NCBI RefSeq assembly: GCF_000955955.1
Contig: NZ_JYJG01000151.1
Span: 1-46,329 of the forward strand
Source of the DNA: Lentzea aerocolonigenes
GTDB taxonomy: Bacteria > Actinomycetota > Actinomycetes > Mycobacteriales > Pseudonocardiaceae
Length of the DNA stretch: 46,329 bases
Reading direction: 5' to 3'
In this document: in pieces, positions 32,853 to 41,995 of the stretch
Layout of the letters: the number at the start of each line of letters is the position of its first letter
How positions within the stretch are numbered: the first letter of the stretch is position 1
The notes under the pieces: generated by a model
The model's input: only the letters and a program-made list of their open reading frames with translations
Databases searched by the model: none
Told to the model about the DNA's origin: nothing
Translations under genes and position numbers: made by a program

Positions 32853-33857
32853 TCACACCGCGGCGAGCACCGCGGAGATCTCTTCCAGCAGCACCGTCTT
32901 GCGCGCGTTGGGCAGGAACGAGGCCAGCACGGCGTTTTCAGCCAGCCGCGCCACTTCCGCGTGACTCAGCGCCAGCGTCGAGGCCACGGCCAGGTACTCG
33001 CCTTCCAGCGTGGCGCCGAAGAACGGCGGGTCGTCGGTGTTCAGCGTGACGACGATTCCGGCGTCGAGCATCTGCCGCACCGGATGGTCCGCGATCGACG
33101 CGACCTGCCGGGTGCGGACGTTCGACGTCGGGCACACCTCCAGCGGAATCCCTTTCAACGCGAGGTGTTCGACCAGCGCGGGATCCTGGACGCAGCTCGT
33201 GCCGTGCCCGATCCGCTCGGCCTTCAGGTCGCGCAACGCGGACCAGATCGTCTCCGGGCCGGTGGTCTCCCCCGCGTGCGGCACGCCGTGCAGACCCGCT
33301 TCCCTTGCGGCGTCGAAGAAAGGCGCGAACTGGGCCCGGCCGACGCCGGCCTCGGGACCGGCGAGCCCGAACGAGACCAGGCCTTCTGGACGTTCGGTGA
33401 GCGCGAACGCCAAGGTTTCCCGCGCGGCCGCCAGGCCCTTCTCACCGGGAATGTCGAAGCACCAGGCCAAATCAACGCCCGACGACAAGGCCTCTGCACG
33501 GCCGGAGGCGAGGCCGGCGAACACCTCGTCCGCGGACAAGCCGTCCAGCACGTGGTTGTACGGCGTCACGGTCACCTCGGCGTACCGGACGTTCTGCGCC
33601 GCCAGGTCACGGGCCAGGCCCACGACGAGCGCGTGGATGTCGGCGCGGCCCTTCAGCATCGACTGGACGGCCCAGTAGACCTTCAGGAAGTGGTCGAAGT
33701 TTCGGAACGTGTAGAACCGCTCCAGTTCGGCGCGGCCGGTGGGCACGCCTGCCTCGGGGTGGCGGCGGGCCAGTTCCAGCACGGTGTCGATGCCGGCCGA
33801 GCCGACGAGGTGGAGGTGCAGCTCCACTTTGGGCAGGGCGTGGATGAACGAGCGCAT
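32853..33857 (-). CDS. add: Adenosine deaminase
   Basis: 334 residues from ATG 33857 with GGGAG upstream; the open frame extends to 34250 but the family N-terminus LPKVELHLHLVGS starts here. Metal and catalytic residues are present: His14 and His16 (HLHL), GVPHAGETTG, RIGHGTSC and VTLNTDDPPFFG. It deaminates adenosine or deoxyadenosine to inosine in purine salvage; some relatives act on other purines or on adenine. Confidence 0.93.
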   Translation of the reverse strand: MRSFIHALPKVELHLHLVGSAGIDTVLELARRHPEAGVPTGRAELERFYTFRNFDHFLKVYWAVQSMLKGRADIHALVVGLARDLAAQNVRYAEVTVTPYNHVLDGLSADEVFAGLASGRAEALSSGVDLAWCFDIPGEKGLAAARETLAFALTERPEGLVSFGLAGPEAGVGRAQFAPFFDAAREAGLHGVPHAGETTGPETIWSALRDLKAERIGHGTSCVQDPALVEHLALKGIPLEVCPTSNVRTRQVASIADHPVRQMLDAGIVVTLNTDDPPFFGATLEGEYLAVASTLALSHAEVARLAENAVLASFLPNARKTVLLEEISAVLAAV

Positions 33858-33909
33858 GGCGAAGCTCCCTGGGAAGAACGGTGAAGGGTGCCGGGAAGAA
33901 CGGGACGAC

Positions 33910-34017
33910 TCAGGGAGCGAGGTCGCCGCGTTCGGTGTCAGCGCCGTAGAGCGGCAGCTTGAAGTCCGGCACGATCTCGAACGTAGCAGCTTCGGGATCG
34001 CCACAGCGAAACCGCGT
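33910..34017 (-). other. Gap before the caspase gene; possible remnant of a coding sequence
   Basis: The 340-base gap 33858-34197 holds no complete gene. On the minus strand, 33910-34017 reads EATFEIVPDFKLPLYGADTE-like sequence (DPEAATFEIVPDFKLPLYGA) and ends in a TGA at 33910. It has no start codon and a stop lies just upstream. It may be the tail of a decayed gene, or chance. The remainder presumably carries the caspase-gene promoter. Confidence 0.25.
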
Positions 34018-34197
34018 TCAACGGCTCGCTCGGACGGTCGGCGTCGTGCGCAGCGCGGGCGAAGGCATGCCTCCACTGCACGCCCGCACGCGCGAGGGCC
34101 GTTTACGAACTCCGAACTCCGTGCGCCCGGTTCTTGCCACCGTTCGTGCGTAACCAAATCACGATGTTGAACGACTTCTCCTCGGGAGCGTGGTGTC

Positions 34198-36987
34198 GTG
34201 ACGAGCGGGGGTACGGGCGTGGGGCGGCGGCTGGCGCTGTTGATCGCCACCTACGCGTACCAGGATCCCGGGCTGCGAAGGCTCACCGCGCCCGCCCACG
34301 ACGCCGAAGCGCTGGCCGGAGTGCTGGCCGATCCCCGGATCGCCGGGTTCGAGGTCACCACGCTGATCAACGAGCCGCACCACGTCGTCGGCGCCGCCAT
34401 CGGTGCCTTCTACCGGGATCTGCGGCGCGACGACCTCACGTTGCTCTACTTCACCGGCCACGGCCTCAAGGACGACGCCGGGCGGCTGTACCTGGCGATG
34501 GCCGACACGCGACGCGACAACCTGCTGTTCACCGGGCTCGCGGCCGAGCGGATCGACCAGGCGATGGAGGGCTGCGTCTCCCGGCAGAAGGTCCTCGTCC
34601 TCGACTGCTGCTACAGCGGCGCGTTCCCGGCCGGGTGGCTGGCCAAGGGCGACAGGGACGTGCACACGCTGGAGCGGTTCGGCGGCCGGGGCCGGACCGT
34701 GCTCACCGCGTCCGACGCCACCCAGTACTCGTTCGAGGGCACCAACCGTCCCCGTGGCGAGGCGCCGAGGTCCGTCTTCACCCGGCACCTGGTCGCCGGC
34801 CTGCGCGACGGCAGCGCGGACCTCGACGGAGACGGCGACATCACGCTCGACGAGCTGTACGGCTACGTCTACGACCGGGTCGTGGAGGAGCGGCCGGAAC
34901 AACGGCCCAAGAAGCAGGACAACGTCGAGGGCCGCACGGTCATCGCCCGCAACGTGAACTGGGCGCTGCCTGCCCACCTGCGCCACGCGATCGGCAGTTC
35001 CGCGGCTGCTGACCGGCGATCCGCGCTGGGCGGGCTCGCGCACCTGCACCGGATCGGCAACGACCACGTGCGCGCGCAGGTGCTGGACCAGGTAGGGCGC
35101 CTCGCTCAGGATCACGACGAGCAGGTGTCCGCGGCGGCGGTCGAGTTGTGGCGCTCGGTCGCGGTGGGAGGCGAGGAGCCGCCCGCGCCGCAACCTCCGC
35201 CCGCCGAGCCGCCCACGCCCACGACCACGACCACGACCACGCCGACCAGGCGCCGTCGGTGGTCGTACCTCGCCGGTGGCGTCCTCGCAGCGGCAGCGGC
35301 ACTGTTGACGGCCGCTGGAACCACATCGGGACTGGGCAGCCTGGTCTCGGTGATCGCCGCCTACGTCGTCGCGTTCCTGGCAGCGGCCGTGTACGTGCTC
35401 GTGCCGCGGACCAATGCATTGATCGGCGCCGGGCTGCTCCTCGGCCTGGCGATCGCCGCGATCTGGGGCGGTGTCGCGTTCGGCCTCGATCTCCCCGGAT
35501 TTCCTTGGCATCACGAGGTCCTGCTGCGCACCCCGGCCGGCCTGGTCCTCTTCTACCTCGCCGCGGCCGTGGTCGTGGCGCCCGTGTTCCGCACGCGCGA
35601 GGTGCGTCTGCGACGAACGCACGCCTCCCTGCCGTGGCCACAGGTCGGATCGATCGCCCTGGTCACGTCCGGCGTGGCCGCAGCCCTGCTCCAGATTCAC
35701 CTGGAGAACCAGCTCTTCCGTTCGAGCTTCCTGGTGGCAGCAGTCGTCACGGCGACCACGCCGCTCCTCGTCGCGGTGCTGACGCCGCGCAAGTTCGCAC
35801 TGTCGGTGTTGACGGGGTCCGCGGCCGGACTGTGGGTCGTGTTCGCGGCGGCCGGTGCCGATGTCGACTACGCGGGTGCCGGCTACGCCAGGGTCAGCAC
35901 GCTGTCCCTGATGTGGCTGGGCCTGGCCGTCCTGGTGCTCACGCTGGTGACCGCGGGCCTCGCCCTGCACGCCGCACGGGGCCACCTCCTGGCACTCCGC
36001 CTCCGGATACTCGCGTACCTCGCCGTGTTCGTTCTGCTCGCCGCGCAAGGCGTCTACGGCTACACCACCCACGTGGACCGCAGCGGTGCGACCGTCCTCG
36101 CGCACGAGAGCGAGGTGGTCGGCGTGGCGTACGACCCCCAGGGCAACACCCTGACGACGGTCACCACCCGCAGCAAGGTGAGAGTCTGGGATTTGGCCAC
36201 CCACCGGACCGCACGCGAGTTCAACGCCGACTACGACGCACTGGTCAGTTTCAGCCACGACACCAGATTCGTCGCGATGGCCAGGCGGGACCACCGGACC
36301 GTGACGGTGTGGAACACCACCACCGGTAAGGCCACCGCGACGCTCACCGCCCAGCAGCCCGTCCAAGCCGTCGCGCTGAGTCCCGACGGCAGCACCGTCG
36401 CCGCGGCCGTCGGCCAGGACGGCACGTGGCTGTGGAGCACGAGCACCGGCGAGCAGGTGACCACCCTGCCCGAGGCGTACAACGCCGGGCCCGTCGACCT
36501 GGCGTTCAGTCCCAACGGCAACTCGATCGCCACCGTGGGCCACAAGGACAGGGACATCCGGATCTGGAACATCCGCAACAGCGCGGTCGCCCTGACCATC
36601 GAGCCGGACCGCGGCGGTCCGTTCGGGCGGATCCTGTTCAGTCCTGACAACGAGACGCTCGCCACCAGCAACTGGCGCAGCGGCGTGGCGGAGGTGTGGA
36701 ACCTCTACGCCCGCACTCCGATCGCCGCGGCGGTCGACGGGACGACCGATGTCCGCGCGTTCAGCCCGAACGGCCGCTACTTCGCGACCGTCGGCACGGA
36801 CAACGACACCGGCGATCACCGTGCACGGGTGCGAAGCACGGTCGACGGAACCGTGACGGCCACCCTCGACGGGCACACCGATCAGGTGTGGTGCGCGGCT
36901 TTCAGCCCGGACGGGAACACCGTCGCCACGGGCAGCGCCGACAACACCGTGCGCCTGTGGGACGCCGCAACCGGCCAACCCAAGTAG
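34198..36987 (+). CDS. Caspase-like protease with EF-hand loop, membrane region and WD40 propeller
   Basis: 929 residues from GTG 34198 (GGGAG upstream). Residues 1-255 are a peptidase C14 domain: LALLIATYAYQDPGLRRL, catalytic His88 in LLYFTGHGLKDD and Cys138 in LVLDCCYSGAFP. Within it, DLDGDGDITLDE (208-219) is a textbook EF-hand calcium loop. A Pro/Thr linker (325-352) leads to about seven hydrophobic segments (355-620), then about seven WD40 repeats (630-929), such as VAYDPQGNTLTTVTTRSKVR and AFSPDGNTVATGSADNTVRL. Likely topology is protease and propeller on opposite ends of a membrane anchor. Possible roles are regulated proteolysis or cell-death-type defence; none is proven. No partner gene is obvious. 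Confidence 0.9.
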   Translation: MTSGGTGVGRRLALLIATYAYQDPGLRRLTAPAHDAEALAGVLADPRIAGFEVTTLINEPHHVVGAAIGAFYRDLRRDDLTLLYFTGHGLKDDAGRLYLAMADTRRDNLLFTGLAAERIDQAMEGCVSRQKVLVLDCCYSGAFPAGWLAKGDRDVHTLERFGGRGRTVLTASDATQYSFEGTNRPRGEAPRSVFTRHLVAGLRDGSADLDGDGDITLDELYGYVYDRVVEERPEQRPKKQDNVEGRTVIARNVNWALPAHLRHAIGSSAAADRRSALGGLAHLHRIGNDHVRAQVLDQVGRLAQDHDEQVSAAAVELWRSVAVGGEEPPAPQPPPAEPPTPTTTTTTTPTRRRRWSYLAGGVLAAAAALLTAAGTTSGLGSLVSVIAAYVVAFLAAAVYVLVPRTNALIGAGLLLGLAIAAIWGGVAFGLDLPGFPWHHEVLLRTPAGLVLFYLAAAVVVAPVFRTREVRLRRTHASLPWPQVGSIALVTSGVAAALLQIHLENQLFRSSFLVAAVVTATTPLLVAVLTPRKFALSVLTGSAAGLWVVFAAAGADVDYAGAGYARVSTLSLMWLGLAVLVLTLVTAGLALHAARGHLLALRLRILAYLAVFVLLAAQGVYGYTTHVDRSGATVLAHESEVVGVAYDPQGNTLTTVTTRSKVRVWDLATHRTAREFNADYDALVSFSHDTRFVAMARRDHRTVTVWNTTTGKATATLTAQQPVQAVALSPDGSTVAAAVGQDGTWLWSTSTGEQVTTLPEAYNAGPVDLAFSPNGNSIATVGHKDRDIRIWNIRNSAVALTIEPDRGGPFGRILFSPDNETLATSNWRSGVAEVWNLYARTPIAAAVDGTTDVRAFSPNGRYFATVGTDNDTGDHRARVRSTVDGTVTATLDGHTDQVWCAAFSPDGNTVATGSADNTVRLWDAATGQPK

Positions 36988-37038
36988 CTCGGGCCAAATG
37001 TGGTGGACCCGTTCCGCTTCCGGTGATTGTCTGGCTCG

Positions 37039-37509
37039 GTGATCGCTGAGCACGTGCTGGAGATCCTGGCCGCCCTGGACGGCAACGAGGTCTGGATCGG
37101 CGGCGGCTGGGGTGTCGACGCGTTGGTGGGCGAGCAGACCCGGCCGCACGACGACCTCGATCTGATGCACCGCGAGGAACAGGAGCCCGCGGTGCTCGAC
37201 GCCCTGGCCGCGCTGGGGTTCGTCGAAACGCTTTCGTGGCGGCCGGTGCGGTTCGTGCTCACCGACGCGGGAGGCCGCGAGATCGACCTGCACCCGCTCC
37301 GCTTCTCCCCTGACGGCAGCGCCGAACAGTCCTCACTCACCGTCGAACCGTTTCGCTACCCGGCGGAGTGCTTCGTCACCGGCACGATCCTCGGCATCGC
37401 CGTGCCCTGCCTGTCCGTCGAGCAACAGCTGTACTTCCACCAGGGCTACGAACCGCGTGAACGCGATCTGCACGACCTGACGTTGCTGCGAGCGCTCTCC
37501 GAATTGTGA
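37039..37509 (+). CDS. Small nucleotidyltransferase of the aminoglycoside/lincosamide-resistance type
   Basis: 156 residues from GTG 37039 (a TTG at 37027 is possible). VWIGGGWGVDALVGEQTRPH followed by DDLDL is the nucleotide and metal-binding core of small antibiotic nucleotidyltransferases. REIDLHPLRF is a second acidic motif and YEPRERDLHDLTLL is the typical C-terminus. It could adenylylate an antibiotic hydroxyl; many genomic copies have no known substrate. It starts shortly after the caspase gene on the same strand. Confidence 0.85.
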   Translation: MIAEHVLEILAALDGNEVWIGGGWGVDALVGEQTRPHDDLDLMHREEQEPAVLDALAALGFVETLSWRPVRFVLTDAGGREIDLHPLRFSPDGSAEQSSLTVEPFRYPAECFVTGTILGIAVPCLSVEQQLYFHQGYEPRERDLHDLTLLRALSEL

Positions 37510-37824
37510 ACTCAGGTCGTAGGCCAACCGCACGCAGGCCATACCGCCGTTCGTCGTCACGAGCGATTTGAAATACCAATGGAGACGGGCGGCAAAAAGG
37601 GCATTCTTTTGCTGCACGCATTCCTGATGACAGCAGCGGTCATTCTCCTGTAATCGAAGTTCCAGCAGGTCAGAGCGCAGAGATGGCAATATCGGTTGGA
37701 TACGAACCAGTTTTGGGCTTTCCGGAACGCGGAGAGGTTCAGTTCTTTCCCCAGTTTCTCGCGGCTTAGAACTCGCACCTCCCCCGCATTGCCGCCGACC
37801 GAACATTCGACCGAAGAGGACGCG
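37510..37824. promoter_or_regulatory. Intergenic region before the P450 gene
   Basis: This 315-base stretch is noticeably richer in A and T than its surroundings and holds no coding sequence that I can support. It presumably contains the P450 promoter; GAAGAGGA at its end is the ribosome binding site. I see no clear repeat or hairpin. Confidence 0.4.
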
Positions 37825-39072
37825 ATGACGACTGCCTCGAAACCGGACGCCGCGCTCGACGCGATGAGACCCGTGTTGCCGGCCGACCTGATGGAGCGCG
37901 CGAGCACGTTCGACCCGGCGCCGCGACTGGCCCGCCTCAGCGCGGAAGGCCCCATCCACAAGGTCGAGCACCACGACGAGCCGCTCTGGCTCGTCACCGG
38001 GCAGGACGCCGCACGTGCCCTGCTGTCCGACCCGCGGATGAGCGCGGACCGGTTCAAGGTCAAGCGGTTGCGGGACAAGCTCGACCCGGCGATGCGCGAC
38101 AAGTTCGCGGGCGCCGAGAGCCGGGCCGGGTCGTTCATCACGACCGACCCGCCCGAGCACACCCGGTACCGCAGGCTGCTGGCCCGGCAGTTCACGATGC
38201 GCCGGATGCGGGCGCTCACCGAGCAGATCGAGGCGATCGTCAAGGACCGCATCGACGTCCTGGTGGCCGCGGGGCCGCCGTCGGACCTGATCCGCGACTT
38301 CGCGCTGCCGGTGCCGTCACTGGTGATCTGCGAGCTGCTCGGCGTGCCGGTCGAGGATCGCGGGCACTTCCAGGACGACACGATCGAGCTGCTGGACATG
38401 GCGACCGACCTGGAGGGCCTGATCGAGGTCGGCACCCGCATGCACCGCTACATGTGGGGCCTGGTGCAGCAGAAGCGCGCCGGCCGCGAGGACGACCTGC
38501 TGTCCGAACTGGCGCACACCAGCGACATGTCCGACGACGAGATGGTCGGCCTGGCGAACCTGCTGCTGATCGCCGGACACGAGACGACGACGAACATGCT
38601 CGGCCTGGGCGTGCTCGCGTTGCTGGACCATCCCGCGCAGCTGAAGGCGTTGCGCGACAACCCCGGCGAGCTGATGGAGACCGCGGTCGAGGAGATGCTC
38701 AGGTATCTGTCCATTGTGGATACCGGGATCGTGCGCTATGCGTTGCAGGACGTGCGGATCGGCGACGTGACGATCAACGAGGGCGACACGGTGATGTGCT
38801 CGGTGATCGCCACCAACCGCGACCCGGCAGAGTGCCCGCGGCCGGAGGAGTTCCGCATCGACCGGCCCCGCGGCAGGCACCTGTCGTTCGGCCACGGCGT
38901 GCACCAGTGCCTGGGCAACGAGCTCGCGCGCATCGAGATGTCCGTGAGCTTCCGCGAGCTGCTTCGCAGGCTGCCCGGAATCCGGCTCGCCGTGCCCGCC
39001 GAGGACGTGCGCGTGCGGACGACGTCGACGATCTTCGGCGTCAAACATCTGCCGATCGCCTGGGACGTCTGA
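37825..39072 (+). CDS. Cytochrome P450
   Basis: 415 residues from ATG 37825 with AGAGGA upstream; the frame extends upstream but without P450 character. Typical soluble bacterial P450: I-helix LLIAGHETTTNML (250-256 core), K-helix EEMLRYL and the heme-binding loop FGHGVHQCLG (Cys362). It oxidises a small molecule with electrons from ferredoxin; no ferredoxin gene is adjacent. A methyltransferase gene begins 35 bases downstream on the same strand, suggesting a small tailoring pair. Confidence 0.96.
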   Translation: MTTASKPDAALDAMRPVLPADLMERASTFDPAPRLARLSAEGPIHKVEHHDEPLWLVTGQDAARALLSDPRMSADRFKVKRLRDKLDPAMRDKFAGAESRAGSFITTDPPEHTRYRRLLARQFTMRRMRALTEQIEAIVKDRIDVLVAAGPPSDLIRDFALPVPSLVICELLGVPVEDRGHFQDDTIELLDMATDLEGLIEVGTRMHRYMWGLVQQKRAGREDDLLSELAHTSDMSDDEMVGLANLLLIAGHETTTNMLGLGVLALLDHPAQLKALRDNPGELMETAVEEMLRYLSIVDTGIVRYALQDVRIGDVTINEGDTVMCSVIATNRDPAECPRPEEFRIDRPRGRHLSFGHGVHQCLGNELARIEMSVSFRELLRRLPGIRLAVPAEDVRVRTTSTIFGVKHLPIAWDV

Positions 39073-39107
39073 GAAACTCGCTGGCCGCGGGGTTTAGCGT
39101 GGGGTTC

Positions 39108-39830
39108 GTGAAGGGGTTCAATCCGAGTTTCGGTCCCGAAACAGCCCGTACCTACGACAACTCGCTCCGCGGCGACGAGGCGGACACCGTCCGGTTCCTC
39201 GCGGGGTTCGGCAAGTCGGCACTGGAGTTCGCGGTCGGCACCGGCCGCATCGCGTTGCCACTGGCACAAGCCGGTGTCGCCGTGGACGGCATCGAGCTCT
39301 CGCCGGACATGGTGGCGCGCATGCGGGAGAAACCCGGCGGTGGCGACATCGACGTGACGATCGGCGACATGTCCCGCGCGGGCACCGACCGCACGTACGA
39401 CCTCGTGTACCTGGTCTACAACACGATCTGCAACCTGCTCACCCAGGACGACCAGGTGCGCTGCTTCGAGAACGCGGCACGCCACCTCGCGCCCGGCGGC
39501 GTGTTCGTGATCGAGTCCGGCCTGCCGGGCTGGGCCGCACGGCCACGCCACCAGTTCATCGACGTGGAGACCTTGGAGATCGACCGGGTCGGGTTCGACG
39601 TGAACCGCTACGACCCGGTCACCCAGCTGCTCGACGAGAATCACGTGGAGATCACCGCGGACGGCATCCGGTTCGGCCCGATCCGGCAGCGGCTCACCTA
39701 CCCGGCCGAGTTCGATCTCATGGCACGCATCGCGGGGCTGAGGCTGCGCGACCGATGGGGCGGCTGGAACGGCGAACCGTTCACCGCCGACAGCAGGCGG
39801 CACGTGAGCGTGTACGAGGCCGCCGCGTAA
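39108..39830 (+). CDS. SAM-dependent class I methyltransferase
   Basis: 240 residues from GTG 39108 (GTG 39099 is an alternative). The SAM-binding motif I is ALEFAVGTGRIALPLAQAG, followed by VDGIELSPDMVARM and YDLVYLVYNTICNLL. The C-terminal QRLTYPAEFDLMARIAGL resembles small-molecule methyltransferases. It is placed directly after the P450 gene. The acceptor substrate is unknown. Confidence 0.9.
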   Translation: MKGFNPSFGPETARTYDNSLRGDEADTVRFLAGFGKSALEFAVGTGRIALPLAQAGVAVDGIELSPDMVARMREKPGGGDIDVTIGDMSRAGTDRTYDLVYLVYNTICNLLTQDDQVRCFENAARHLAPGGVFVIESGLPGWAARPRHQFIDVETLEIDRVGFDVNRYDPVTQLLDENHVEITADGIRFGPIRQRLTYPAEFDLMARIAGLRLRDRWGGWNGEPFTADSRRHVSVYEAAA

Positions 39831-39892
39831 CGTTCTTGCCCGACGGTCGAGTTCCTCTGTGTCCACTCGAAGCGGACACGGAGGAGCCGACA

Positions 39893-41614
39893 ATGATCGC
39901 AGTCGTTCCGGTGAAGTACGCGGCCACGGACAGCGTCTGGACGCAGGAGCAGTTCGAGAACTGGATGCGGCCCGGCATCGACTACAGCATGGGCGACTTC
40001 TGGTGGCGGTCCTCCCGCGGGCACTTCGACGTGAGCAGCCAGGTGTTCGACCCGATCACGATCCACGACCCCGGCCCGATCTCGACCGAGGCCAAGCGCA
40101 ACGACCTGCACGAGCTCGTGGTGAAAACCGCCGTGCAGGTCGACTTCGCGTTCGTGGACGTCCTGCTGATCTGGATGGCGCGCCCGACCGGCTGGTGGGG
40201 CGGGTACGACGTGCTCGTGCCGTCCGCCGACGGTGGCGAACGAGTCGTCAAGGTGACGGTGGTCGACTCCATCACCCCGTTCGACGTGGCCGCCGAGGAG
40301 CTCGGCCACGGCTACGGCCTCGCCCACGAGCTCGGCACCGACGGCTCGGACTACGGCTCGCCGTACTCCTCGATGAGCGCGCGCGTCTACGGCCCGGCCA
40401 GGGAAAACCAGCCGAGCTTCATCCGCCTGGCCAGCCCGAAACTGCCGGACGGCGGGCCGAACACGCAGTGGCCGCACGTCGGGCAGCCCGCGAACCGGAT
40501 CATCGGGCCGATGATGTGCGCGGCACAGCTGCACCGCGAGCAGGCGTTCCGCGACAGCTCGTCCGTCGTCAACCTCCGCGACCTGCCGGCCACCGTCCGG
40601 CTGTATGCGCTGAACTACATGGCCGCGGGACCGGGCAAGCCGGTGCTGATCTCGTTCCCGCGCAAGGGCCGCGTGTTCTTCGTCGAGCTGCGGCAGAAAC
40701 GCGGCTACGACCAGGGGATCACGTACGAGGCCGTGGTCGTGCACTCGAAGGGGCCGGACGGCCGGATCCGGTACGAGGGCGCGGCACAGCTGGTGGTGGG
40801 CGACCGTCCGTTCGCCGTGGGCGACTTCGCGTTGCGGATCCTCAGCGTGGGCAGCGAGTTCGTCGACGTCGAGGTGCGCGCCGGTGCGATCGTCTCGTTC
40901 CCGATCCGCGGCGTGCTGCTCGCGGGCGGGTTCCGCACTCAGCACCAACTGAACCTCATGCTGCCAGAGGACATGCGCAACACGTTGATCGTCGAGATGA
41001 CCGCCCGCAGCAAGCAGAACGACTACCAGCGCTACGACAGCGAGACGCTCGCGGGCATGGGTGCAGTGCTGGTCTTCTTGCGCCGCAACGGACTCCGTGA
41101 CGACGCCGCGCTGAAGTCCATGACCGCCGACGACATGCGCAACGTGCTCATCGTCGAACTCGGCGCGCAGACCGGGCTCGGCCGTGAGCTGCAGGGGTAC
41201 ACGAACCTGCAGCTGGTCCAGATCGGACTGGGCAGCGACCTCGCCCGGCGCGGGGTCGGCACAGCGCCGTTCTACGTCCGCGGGGTGTTGCTGGCCGGGC
41301 GTTTCCGGACGCAGCACCAGCTCAACACCATGTCCAACGACGACATGCGCAACACGTTGATCGTGGTGATGACTTCGCTGTCGAACCAGACCGACTACCA
41401 GGCCTACAACGACGCTGATCTGGCCGGAGTCGGTGCGGTCATGGTGTTCCTGCGGGAGAACGGGCTGCGGGGTGACGCCGACCTCAAGAAGATGTCCGCC
41501 GACGACCAGCGCAATGTGGCGATCGTGGAACTGAAGGCGCAGACCGGCCGCAACCTGCAGGGGTTGTCCAACATCGACCTGGCGCTCACCGCGTTAGGAG
41601 TTGAACGCTTCTAG
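39893..41614 (+). CDS. Metalloprotease-like protein with altered zinc motif and tandem C-terminal repeats
   Basis: 573 residues from ATG 39893 with GGAGGAG upstream; no signal peptide. Residues 1-240 resemble M6-like metalloprotease regions: MGDFWWRSSRGHFDVSSQVF and AAEELGHGYGLAHELG, then YGSPYSSMSA. The usual HExxHxxGxxH reads EELGHGYGLAH (135-145), so the first zinc-ligand His is replaced by Glu135; the other two His remain. Residues 338-448 and 462-570 are tandem copies of one unit (VLLAGxFRTQHQLN), each with two DDMRNxLIVE-type subrepeats. The function is not recognised; it may be an inactive protease or use an altered metal site. Its end overlaps the convergent SnoaL-like gene by 21 bases. 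Confidence 0.8.
   Translation: MIAVVPVKYAATDSVWTQEQFENWMRPGIDYSMGDFWWRSSRGHFDVSSQVFDPITIHDPGPISTEAKRNDLHELVVKTAVQVDFAFVDVLLIWMARPTGWWGGYDVLVPSADGGERVVKVTVVDSITPFDVAAEELGHGYGLAHELGTDGSDYGSPYSSMSARVYGPARENQPSFIRLASPKLPDGGPNTQWPHVGQPANRIIGPMMCAAQLHREQAFRDSSSVVNLRDLPATVRLYALNYMAAGPGKPVLISFPRKGRVFFVELRQKRGYDQGITYEAVVVHSKGPDGRIRYEGAAQLVVGDRPFAVGDFALRILSVGSEFVDVEVRAGAIVSFPIRGVLLAGGFRTQHQLNLMLPEDMRNTLIVEMTARSKQNDYQRYDSETLAGMGAVLVFLRRNGLRDDAALKSMTADDMRNVLIVELGAQTGLGRELQGYTNLQLVQIGLGSDLARRGVGTAPFYVRGVLLAGRFRTQHQLNTMSNDDMRNTLIVVMTSLSNQTDYQAYNDADLAGVGAVMVFLRENGLRGDADLKKMSADDQRNVAIVELKAQTGRNLQGLSNIDLALTALGVERF
40910..41600 (+). repeat. Tandem coding repeats of about 110 residues
   Basis: Two copies (codons 338-448 and 462-570 of the gene starting 39893) share FRTQHQLN, DDMRNTLIV and a core like YNDADLAGVGAVMVFLRENG. 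A stretch of 20 bases and more around GACATGCGCAACACGTTGAT is identical in both, pointing to internal duplication. Confidence 0.8.
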
Positions 41615-41995
41615 CGCCTCGGCCTTGATCTGCTCGAACTGCGCCGCCATCGCCTCCGACAGGGCCTGCGCGGCCGAGAGCGGGCGCACCATCACGGTGA
41701 ACTCGTCGATCAGGCCGTCCGCGTCGAGGTGCAGGAAGTCGCAGCCCTGGATCTCCTTGCCGCCCACCTCCGCCCGGAACACCAGCGCGTGGTTCTCCCC
41801 GTCGATGATCTCGCGCTCGTAGCGGAAGTTCTCGAACACGCGCATGACGCCGCGCAGGATCGCGGCCGTCAGGGGCTTGCCGGGGTACGGCGCGAAGGCG
41901 ACCGGGCTGGTGAACACCACGGTGTCGGCCAGGCAGGCGGCCATCGCGTCGGTGTCACGTGCTTCTACTGCCTTGCGGAACGCGCTCACGGCCAC
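41594..41995 (-). CDS. SnoaL-like / NTF2-fold protein
   Basis: 133 residues from GTG 41995 (GTG 41989 is possible). The NTF2-like fold is suggested by FRKAVEARDTDAMAACLADT, VVFTSPVAFAPYPGK and GCDFLHLDADGLIDEFTVMV, common in small isomerase-like or polyketide-cyclase-like proteins of unknown substrate. It is divergent from the PadR gene, and a 24-base near-palindrome covers its start, so PadR probably represses it. Confidence 0.85.
   Translation of the reverse strand: MAVSAFRKAVEARDTDAMAACLADTVVFTSPVAFAPYPGKPLTAAILRGVMRVFENFRYEREIIDGENHALVFRAEVGGKEIQGCDFLHLDADGLIDEFTVMVRPLSAAQALSEAMAAQFEQIKAEALEAFNS

Noticed and set aside
35217..35252. Short ACGACC-type simple repeat
   Set aside because: Encodes the Thr/Pro linker of the caspase protein; explained by the protein sequence rather than by an independent repeat element.
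34159..37293. 1044-codon minus-strand frame opposite the caspase/WD40 gene
   Set aside because: Low-complexity Arg/His/Gln-rich translation typical of the antisense frame of a GC-rich gene.
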